Positions 9,727 to 15,087 of a DNA stretch of 16,093 nucleotides are shown piece by piece. The DNA lies in the NCBI GenBank assembly GCA_905216155.1, contig CAJMSU010000027.1:1-16093 (forward strand), read 5' to 3'. How positions within the stretch are numbered: position 1 is the first letter of the stretch; each line of letters starts with the position of its first letter. A model generated the notes under the pieces. The model made no database searches. It had not been told where the DNA came from and saw nothing but the letters and a program-made list of their open reading frames with translations. The translations under genes were made by a program, and so were the position numbers. The stretch comes from an uncultured bacterium. GTDB taxonomy: Bacteria; Bacillota_I; Bacilli_A; RF39; UBA660.

Positions 9727-10041
9727 ATGAGTATGGACAACTATAAGAATAAAAATCAAAATGCTCTTAAAACGGTTCTTATTTGGTTTGAAAGAGGGAT
9801 GATAATGAATAATGATTTAAATACAAATTCAAAATTGTTAGATTATCTTATGGAACATATAAAAGATATGGCAGGTTGTGATATAGAAGAAAAAACAGGA
9901 TGCTTTCCATACATAAAATGTGTTGAGGAGATGTTTGAAAAATTAGAACGAGAATACAATATAGAATTTGATGAAAATTTAATTAGTGAAAAGTTATTAA
10001 GTAATATGGTTGATGAAATAATAACTTCATTACCAAGATAG
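9727..10041 (+). CDS. Hypothetical protein, 104 aa (or 78 aa from an internal start)
   Basis: Two in-frame starts each have a good ribosome binding site: ATG 9727 with AAGGAAG at 9713-9718 (8 nt spacing), and ATG 9805 with GAGGG at 9794-9798 (6 nt). The longer form is annotated. The C-terminal 78 residues form a compact, acidic, helical domain with two cysteines (AGCDIEEKTGCFPYIKCVEE gives three Cys in close range). No family is recognised. Its stop codon overlaps the AGGAGGG of the following gene, so the two are co-translated. It belongs to the accessory tail of the element between the helicase and the recombinase. Confidence 0.65.
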   Translation: MSMDNYKNKNQNALKTVLIWFERGMIMNNDLNTNSKLLDYLMEHIKDMAGCDIEEKTGCFPYIKCVEEMFEKLEREYNIEFDENLISEKLLSNMVDEIITSLPR

Positions 10042-10052
10042 GAGGGAAAATT

Positions 10053-10553
10053 ATGTATATAACTGATACTACAAATAATGTAAGAGATATTATTGAATCA
10101 TTTGATATTAAAAATGATTATGAAAAAATGAAAGTTATGATGTATATTTTTGAAAAAGTAGATAATGGTCAAATCAATAGTAAAAATATTGCTAATCCCA
10201 ATATTGGAGATAACGAAGATATTGAAATATTTACCTTTGAAAGAATTGGATTAACTCATAATACATGTGATATATTATTACAGTTTCTTGCAATGGTTTA
10301 TAGAGAAATATATAAAGCTAATGTTCATTATATAGATAGTCATGTTGATGGCTTAGATTATAATGATGAAGATAAAAAAATAATGTCTAAGTTTGAAAAA
10401 CTTTCGTATAATGAAAAGCTTGATATTATAAGTGAACTTGTTATTAGATACAACAATAATTCTATGTTTAAAAATCATGAAATACATATTTCGTTTAAAG
10501 ATGGTGTAGATGGATATGAATGGGCAAGATTAATTCAAAAATTAAAAATATAA
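10053..10553 (+). CDS. Hypothetical protein, 166 aa
   Basis: The start is supported by AGGAGGG at 10040-10046, 6 nt upstream. The protein is soluble and acidic, with a likely helical core around ILLQFLAMVYREIYKANVHY and a C-terminal segment ending GYEWARLIQKLKI. There are no membrane spans, nucleotide-binding motifs or zinc motifs. It is the last gene of the long operon and is followed within about 20 nt by an intrinsic terminator. It is not a recognised family. Position in the element suggests an accessory or regulatory role only by context. Confidence 0.75.
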   Translation: MYITDTTNNVRDIIESFDIKNDYEKMKVMMYIFEKVDNGQINSKNIANPNIGDNEDIEIFTFERIGLTHNTCDILLQFLAMVYREIYKANVHYIDSHVDGLDYNDEDKKIMSKFEKLSYNEKLDIISELVIRYNNNSMFKNHEIHISFKDGVDGYEWARLIQKLKI

Positions 10554-10574
10554 TAAATAGCATATAAGTAAACT

Positions 10575-10599
10575 GAATGGAGAAATCCATTCTTTTTTT
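10575..10599 (+). terminator. Intrinsic terminator of the transfer operon
   Basis: A perfect 7-bp stem GAATGGA/TCCATTC (10575-10581 and 10586-10592) with a GNRA-type GAAA loop is followed by seven T residues (10593-10599). It separates the long operon from the recombinase unit. Confidence 0.9.
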
Positions 10600-10632
10600 G
10601 ATCTTTGAAAAATTAATGAAAGGAGAAACATT

Positions 10633-10767
10633 ATGAAAATAAATATATTTTATAATGATGAGGGTATTTCATTGTTAGATATACTAACGAATGATTATAT
10701 ATCTTTCATCAAAAAATATTTTAAAAAAAGGAGAGATGTGTCAAATGTTTATATCAATAAAGTGTGA
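10633..10767 (+). CDS. Small ORF upstream of the recombinase, 44 aa
   Basis: ATG 10633 has AAGGAG at 10620-10625 with 7 nt spacing. The product begins MKINIFYNDEGISLLDILTN and ends in a basic stretch (FIKKYFKKRRD). Short ORFs that start with a similar Asp-Glu-Gly pattern commonly sit just before serine recombinase genes in Firmicutes elements; this is from general memory and not a verified match. It could be a small DNA-binding or directionality factor, as the basic tail would allow, but there is no direct evidence. It lies after the operon terminator, and its 3' end overlaps the recombinase promoter region. No promoter of its own is clear. Confidence 0.55.
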   Translation: MKINIFYNDEGISLLDILTNDYISFIKKYFKKRRDVSNVYINKV

Positions 10768-10781
10768 ATCTATGGTATAAT
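10753..10781 (+). promoter_or_regulatory. Extended -10 promoter of the recombinase gene
   Basis: TGGTATAAT at 10773-10781 is a consensus TATAAT with the TGn extension. The hexamer 17 nt upstream (10753-10758, ATCAAT) is a poor -35, as is common for extended -10 promoters. Predicted transcription starts near 10788, giving a leader of about 80 nt that contains the hairpin over the recombinase start. Confidence 0.6.
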
Positions 10782-10783
10782 TT

Positions 10784-10809
10784 AAGTAGTTGATTAAGGT
10801 CAACTGCTT
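10784..10809 (+). promoter_or_regulatory. Leader hairpin just after the recombinase promoter
   Basis: A 10-bp stem (10784-10793 with 10800-10809, one G-T pair) has a 6-nt loop TTAAGG. It sits at the predicted transcription start, so as DNA it could be an operator; as RNA only part of it may be transcribed. The short T run after it makes termination unlikely. Confidence 0.45.
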
Positions 10810-10822
10810 TGTAAAATAATTG

Positions 10823-10878
10823 GATAATCATATAACACTATCTCCTATGAAAAGGAGGGATAGTTATAATGGATTATC
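10823..10878 (+). promoter_or_regulatory. Hairpin burying the recombinase ribosome binding site and spanning its start codon
   Basis: The 5' arm at 10823-10846 pairs with the 3' arm at 10853-10878 across a 6-nt loop. Paired blocks are GATAATC (10823-10829) with GATTATC (10872-10878), TATAA (10831-10835) with TTATA (10864-10868, whose first T is shared with the next block), ACTATC (10837-10842) with GATAGT (10859-10864), and TCCT (10843-10846) with AGGA (10853-10856), with small bulges. The AGGAGG site (10853-10858) is mostly paired and the ATG (10869-10871) lies in an internal bulge. This would keep recombinase translation low unless the hairpin is opened. It could instead be a DNA operator. 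Confidence 0.6.
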
Positions 10879-12515
10879 TAGACATTTTAAAAGATTATCT
10901 TCCAAGTGAGATAGCCAAATATTATAGACTATCACTTGAAGATAAGGTTAAGAAAGGTGGCACAAGCGACGAGAGTGAGAGTATTGCAAATCAAAGAAGA
11001 ATTTTAAATAATTTTATAAACAATAGAGGTAATCGTGGTGAAGATTGCAAAGAGTTTATAGATGATGGAAGAAGTGGAACAAATTTTGATAGACCTGGTT
11101 GGCAATCTTTATTAGAAGAAGTAGAAAAAGGAACAATAAAGGTTGTTATAGTGAAAAACTTATCAAGATTAGGAAGAAGTAATTTTGAATGTGGTTATTA
11201 TATGGATTATTATTTTCCATCTAATAATATTAGATTTATGACAGTTCAAGAAGAAGTAGATACAAGTGATGTATATAGTAGTAGCAATGAATATGCACCA
11301 TTAAATAATTTTATGAACGAAAAATATTCAAGAGATTTATCTAAAAACATTAAAAATTCCAAAAGACTAAAACAAAAGGCAGGAGAGTATATAGGTAGTA
11401 GTAATGCACCTTACGGATATTTGAAAGATCCAGCAGATAAACATCATTTAATAATTGATGAGTATGCTGCATCTGTTGTTAAAAAAATGTATCAGTGGTA
11501 TTTAGAAAGTGGCTCTCAACATGAAGTTAAAAGACGATTATTTAAAAATAGAATTTTAACTCCTGCTGTATATAGAAACTATACTTCAATGACAAAGAAA
11601 TTGAATGATCCTTGTCAGTGGACGGATAGAACTATAAAAGGCATTTTAACAAGTCAAACATATATAGGAAATATGGAACAGCACAAATATGAGAAAAAAA
11701 GTTTTAGATCTAAAAAGTTATCTAGAGTTCCAAAAGATGAATGGATAATCGTAGAAAATAAGCATGAACCTATTATTGATAAACAAACTTGGGATAAAGT
11801 TCAATTATTAATTCAAAAAAATTATAAAAGAGTATCTCCTAATCCACCAGATTTATTTACTGGTATGCTAGTTTGTAATGATTGCAAACATAGAATGAGT
11901 ATATCAACAACGAGAAAAACTGGTAAAGATGGGACTATATATGTTCATAAATATACTCAATGCAATTATTATAGACGACATAGAAATTTAAATGTGTGTT
12001 CATTACATTCTACTGATTATATGAAATTGGAAGAAGAAGTTTTAAAACAATTAGATAGTATTTGCAAAAAATTCATTAAACTTGTTGACTTTGAAAAAGC
12101 CACTAAACAAGGTAAAAATGAGAAATCAAATTTAGAAAACGAATTGATAAGAAAAATTAATAAATTAGAATCTGATATTGCTAAAATTGATAAACAAATA
12201 GAAAAAGTTTATATGGATAGACTAGATGAAGTAATAACAGTTGATACTTATCAAAAAATTTCTGCTAAATTTGAAACAACAAAAGAAAGTTTAATTTCAG
12301 CGCTTGATGAGGCAAAATTAACATATTCTAATTACAAAGAAGATAATAATGATGAAGCAATATTATCTGCTAAAGAGTTATCTAAGAAATATATCAAAAA
12401 TAGAAAAAAATTAGATAGAGATTTACTATTACAAATAGTGGATAGAATTGAAATCCATGAAGATAAAAGTTTGGATTTATATTTAAGAATTAAACCATTA
12501 GAACAAGTGATGTGA
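10869..12515 (+). CDS. Large serine recombinase (TndX/TnpX-type integrase-excisionase), 548 aa
   Basis: It catalyses excision and integration of the element through a serine-DNA intermediate. The resolvase domain has the YYRLS motif with nucleophile Ser22, DDGRSGTNFDRPG starting at residue 65, and LSRLGR at 98-103 (with Arg100 and Arg103), as in TndX-like enzymes. A recombinase domain follows (YGYLKDPADKHHLIIDE onward). A zinc ribbon is formed by Cys336, Cys339, Cys365 and Cys377. A long coiled-coil region covers roughly 395-500, and a C-terminal segment ends at 548. All expected parts are present, so the enzyme looks functional. The AGGAGG site lies 10 nt before ATG 10869 and is folded into a hairpin. 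The gene ends with TGA-TAA about 25 nt before valS sequence resumes, in the same reading frame. Confidence 0.95.
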   Translation: MDYLDILKDYLPSEIAKYYRLSLEDKVKKGGTSDESESIANQRRILNNFINNRGNRGEDCKEFIDDGRSGTNFDRPGWQSLLEEVEKGTIKVVIVKNLSRLGRSNFECGYYMDYYFPSNNIRFMTVQEEVDTSDVYSSSNEYAPLNNFMNEKYSRDLSKNIKNSKRLKQKAGEYIGSSNAPYGYLKDPADKHHLIIDEYAASVVKKMYQWYLESGSQHEVKRRLFKNRILTPAVYRNYTSMTKKLNDPCQWTDRTIKGILTSQTYIGNMEQHKYEKKSFRSKKLSRVPKDEWIIVENKHEPIIDKQTWDKVQLLIQKNYKRVSPNPPDLFTGMLVCNDCKHRMSISTTRKTGKDGTIYVHKYTQCNYYRRHRNLNVCSLHSTDYMKLEEEVLKQLDSICKKFIKLVDFEKATKQGKNEKSNLENELIRKINKLESDIAKIDKQIEKVYMDRLDEVITVDTYQKISAKFETTKESLISALDEAKLTYSNYKEDNNDEAILSAKELSKKYIKNRKKLDRDLLLQIVDRIEIHEDKSLDLYLRIKPLEQVM

Positions 12516-12545
12516 TAATCTTTAAAGTTTGTACCAAAGGGTGTA
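12516..12545. other. Right attachment junction (attR) in valS
   Basis: Immediately after the recombinase stop the sequence changes to valS. The conserved synthetase segment is normally FGTG(A/V)(V/L)KITPAHDPND. Here the reading is KFVPKGVVKITPAHDPND, so similarity begins at the Gly codon 12540-12542 and the preceding FGT is lost. The crossover probably lies within about 12530-12545. The exact core cannot be set without the left end or an empty site. Confidence 0.75.
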
Positions 12546-14270
12546 GTTAAAATAACACCTGCTCATGATCCTAACGACTATGAAGTTGGACTAAGACATA
12601 ATCTTACTAAACTAGTTATTATGAATGATGATGCTACAATGAATGAAAATTGTGGTAGTGATTATGTTGGACTTTCAAGAGAAGAAGCTCGTAAGAAAGT
12701 AATAGAAGATTTAGAAAACAGTGATTTATTATTAAAGGTTGAACCAATAACTCATGAAGTAGGACATAGTGAAAGAACTAATGCTATTATTGAACCAATG
12801 GTTAAAAAACAATGGTTTGTTAAGATGAGAGGTTTAGCTGACCAAGTACTTGCTAATCAAAAGAATAGTAAAACAAAAGTTCATTTTGTACCAGCAAGAT
12901 ATGAAAAAACGATGAATCATTGGATGGAGATAACTTATGACTGGTGTATTTCTCGTCAATTATGGTGGGGTCATAGAATACCTGCTTGGTATAAAGATGA
13001 TGAGGTTTATGTCGGTGTTAATCCTCCAAAAGAAGAAGGATGGGTTCAAGATGAAGATGTTCTAGATACTTGGTTTTCTAGTGCCCTATGGCCTTTTGCT
13101 ACTCTTGGTTGGCCAGAAGATACAGAACTATTAAAGAGATATTATCCTAATAACTGTTTAGTAACAGGATATGATATCATACCTTTCTGGGTTAATAGAA
13201 TGACTTTCCAAGGAGAAGAATTACTAGGTCAAAGACCATTTGAAGATTGTTTAATTCATGGTTTAATTCGTGATAAACAAGGAAGAAAATTCAGTAAAAG
13301 TCTAGGTAATGGAATAGATCCATTTGATATGATTGAAAAGTATGGAGCAGATTCGTTAAGATATTATCTAGCTACAGATGTATCAGCTGGTACTGATATG
13401 CGTTTTGATGAAGATAAGATTAAAGCTACTTGGAATTATATTAATAAGATTTGGAATGCTTCAAGATTTGTTTTAACTAATATTGGTGATATAAAAGAAA
13501 TCAAACTTGATAATTTAAAACCAGAAGATAAATGGATTCTAACTAAGTTTGAAAAAATGCTTCATACTACTAAGAAGTTTATGGATAAATATCAGTTTAA
13601 TAATGCATCAAGTGTTATTTATGACTTTGTCTGGACATCTTTCTGTGATAGTTATATTGAAATGGCTAAATATAGTTTGAGTGATGATGCTACTAAATCA
13701 ACACTATGTTATATCTTAACTAATATTTTAAAATTACTTCATCCATTTATGCCTTATGTAACCGAAGAAATTTATCAAATGTTACCAATTAAGGAAGAAG
13801 AATCTATCATGATTAGTAACTATCCTAAGTACAGTAAGAAATATATTTTTGAATTAGAAGAAGAAGTAGTTGATGATGAGATAGAATTTATTAGAAGCTT
13901 TAGAAATGTTAAAGCAGAAAATAATATAACTAAAGATATGAAAGTTATGTTTGACACAACTGATGATAATAATTTAATTGTTAAGATGTTAAAGCTTGAT
14001 GAAAACTTAGTTAAAGAACCACTTGGTATTAAATCATATAATGTATTTTCTAAAAGAGTAAAAGCTACTATTTTCTTTGAAAAGATGGAAACTGAAGCTG
14101 ATAAAGTTCTAAAAGAAACACAAATTGCTGCTTTAAAAGCTTCTATTGCAAGACGTGAAAAGTTACTTGCTAATGAAAACTATGTAGCAAAAGCTCCTAA
14201 AAATATCGTTGATATGGATAGAGAAAAACTAAAAGAAGAAAAAGAAAAATTAGCATTACTAGAGAAATAG
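12540..14270 (+). pseudogene. valS: 3' part of valyl-tRNA synthetase gene, split by the element
   Basis: ValRS charges tRNA-Val with valine and hydrolyses mischarged Thr-tRNA in its CP1 editing domain. This fragment starts in that domain at GVVKITPAHDPND and retains the residues matching the editing-site Lys, Thr and two Asp of Thermus ValRS (K270, T272, D276, D279). It continues with NHWMEITYDWCISRQLWWGH, LDTWFSSALWPF, the KMSKS-type loop KFSKS, the anticodon-binding domain and a C-terminal coiled coil (about the last 60 residues). About 577 of the usual ~870-880 residues remain; the HIGH motif and the first ~270 residues are missing. No ATG, GTG or TTG lies in frame from the TAA at 12516-12518 until ATG 12621, which has no ribosome binding site. 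The reading frame has no other damage, so this is recent insertion and not decay. Confidence 0.93.
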
Positions 14271-14291
14271 AGGGTAACCTCTTTTTCTTTT
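14269..14291 (+). terminator. Intrinsic terminator of valS
   Basis: A 5-bp stem AGAGG/CCTCT (14269-14273 with 14278-14282) and a GNRA-type GTAA loop are followed by a T-rich run. It overlaps the valS stop codon. It is short, so efficiency may be moderate. Confidence 0.6.
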
Positions 14292-14318
14292 AAAAACATT
14301 TATTTAATAATTATTATT

Positions 14319-14549
14319 TTGGACTTGGTAATACAGAAAAAAGATTATAATAAAGCTTTCAAAAATATTAAAGAATGTGCTGACAATGGTCATATTGCAG
14401 CAACTTATGATTTAGGTGCTAATTTCTATTTCAATGGCAAGGGAACAGATGTTAATTATGAATTAGCAGATTATTATTTGAATATTGCCAAAGTGAACGT
14501 TTTAAAAAAAGCTAAAAATTTATATGAGTCAAGAAGTAAAGTGAAGTAA
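14319..14549 (+). pseudogene. Remnant of a Sel1-like repeat protein
   Basis: The only possible start is TTG 14319, with no ribosome binding site, and the frame is open further upstream without an ATG. This looks like the tail of a longer gene. The 76 residues contain one Sel1-type repeat: KAFKNIKECADNGHIAATYD, then LGANFYFNGKGTDVNYELAD, then a YYLNIAK helix. Sel1 repeats are helical protein-interaction modules. The segment after it (VLKKAKNLYESRSKVK) is basic. It lies just after the valS terminator and its 5' end appears to have been lost. It could be a real short gene with a TTG start, but this is less likely. Confidence 0.5.
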
Positions 14550-14568
14550 ATATTATAGGAGTGAAATA

Positions 14569-14625
14569 ATGCCTAAAATAGATTTAAATAATTTCAAATT
14601 ACTTTTCATATATCTATTTCTTTAG
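14569..14625 (+). pseudogene. 18-codon gene stub
   Basis: ATG 14569 has a good site (TAGGAGTG, about 5 nt spacing) but the frame closes after MPKIDLNNFKLLFIYLFL. A strong start with almost no body suggests the 5' end of a deleted gene, or possibly a short hydrophobic peptide. Nothing downstream in the other frames clearly continues it. Confidence 0.3.
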
Positions 14626-14777
14626 ATATTGTTGTTTTATCTTTATTAATAAACTCATTTTAATAAGATTTGAATTGGGAACAATTTAACTGATTATAAT
14701 TTTTATAATATATTTCCCACCTTATTGTAGTTATGGGTCCTGCCCTCCAACTTCTGAGGTTTATTGCTTTAGTTATC

Positions 14778-14817
14778 AAAAAAAGAAGCTATCTTAATTA
14801 TTATCGCTTCCTTTTTT
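14778..14817 (+). terminator. Probable bidirectional intrinsic terminator
   Basis: Seven A residues (14778-14784) and GAAGC (14785-14789) pair with GCTTC (14806-14810) and six T residues (14812-14817), with a single A-C mismatch and a 16-nt loop. The A-run and T-run on the two sides would allow use on both strands. It would end any transcript of the GC-richer island just upstream. Confidence 0.6.
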
Positions 14818-14958
14818 GCATAACATTACTTAGTGCTCTGGTCATTTCCCAACGTTGCTATATTCTCTAAATAATAATACATATTAGATAGCGAAATATT
14901 GGAATTTTTCAGTTAATGCAATATCAAATCTATCAATTGCAGTGATTATAAGACTAAC

Positions 14959-14982
14959 TTCCCACTAGTTATAAAGTGGGAA
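14959..14982. repeat. Perfect 8-bp inverted repeat
   Basis: TTCCCACT (14959-14966) and AGTGGGAA (14975-14982) have an 8-nt loop. Few T residues follow, so it is only a weak terminator candidate. It lies about 50 nt upstream of the promoter of the next gene and could be an operator. Confidence 0.45.
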
Positions 14983-15033
14983 CTTTAAATTTTAGTTGAG
15001 TAGCAAAAGATAATTAATTGAATAATATTCTAA

Positions 15034-15063
15034 TTGACTTGTTATACAATCAAGAATTATAAT
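15034..15063 (+). promoter_or_regulatory. Sigma-70-type promoter of the HTH-repeat gene
   Basis: TTGACT (15034-15039) and TATAAT (15058-15063) are separated by 18 nt. A start near 15070 gives a very short leader, with AGAGGAG at 15074-15080 and ATG at 15088. Confidence 0.75.
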
Positions 15064-15087
15064 ATTGGCTGTGAGAGGAGTTTTTGT

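Larger units (their letters stand above)
1..12539 (+). mobile_element. Right-hand part of an integrative conjugative element inserted in valS
   Basis: The segment carries a VirD4/TraG coupling ATPase, a giant methylase-helicase typical of Firmicutes ICEs, several small unknown ORFs and a terminal large serine recombinase. The recombinase gene ends about 25 nt before the sequence becomes valS mid-gene, the usual arrangement for serine-integrase elements, where the integrase gene lies next to one attachment site. The left end is outside the window: no N-terminal valS sequence is visible at the left edge. No relaxase, VirB4 or VirB6 homologue is seen here, so whether the element is complete or mobile cannot be judged. 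Assignment as an ICE rather than an integrated mobilizable element is inferred from the coupling protein and the family of the 2143-aa protein. Confidence 0.85.
14626..15033. other. Non-coding stretch with hairpins and no recognisable gene
   Basis: About 400 nt without a convincing ORF on either strand. It holds a locally GC-richer island at about 14731-14762 (containing GGGTCCTGCCCTCC) with small hairpins, a possible bidirectional terminator at 14778-14817, and an 8-bp hairpin at 14959-14982. The motif TTCCCA recurs near 14733, 14845 and 14959, and TGGGAA occurs near 14675 and 14977, so several long-range pairings are possible. The island followed by a terminator could be a small RNA on the + strand, but I cannot match it to a family. 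The rest looks like decayed intergenic DNA. Confidence 0.4.

Noticed and set aside
10736..10780. 11-14 aa leader peptide ORF before the recombinase
   Set aside because: An AAGGAG lies upstream but spacing is poor for both possible ATGs, and the frame ends inside the -10 box, so it would not be on the recombinase transcript.
10847..10909. 20-aa ORF starting in the loop of the recombinase leader hairpin
   Set aside because: No ribosome binding site precedes it, and it merely overlaps the recombinase start in another frame.
12540..12559. GGTGT/ACACC inverted repeat at the junction as a recombinase site
   Set aside because: The sequence encodes the conserved GVVKIT residues of ValRS, so the symmetry may be a result of coding; without the left end it cannot be called an attachment-site arm.
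14660..14820. 6S RNA or SRP RNA in the GC-richer island
   Set aside because: I compared it from memory with Firmicutes 6S and small SRP RNAs. The closing stem of 6S has no partner downstream and the SRP GGAAG loop motif is absent, so neither call can be supported.
14887..14964. Open stretch of 26 codons on the minus strand, and another near 14665-14780
   Set aside because: No start codon, broken by stops on both sides and no recognisable family; not distinguishable from chance.
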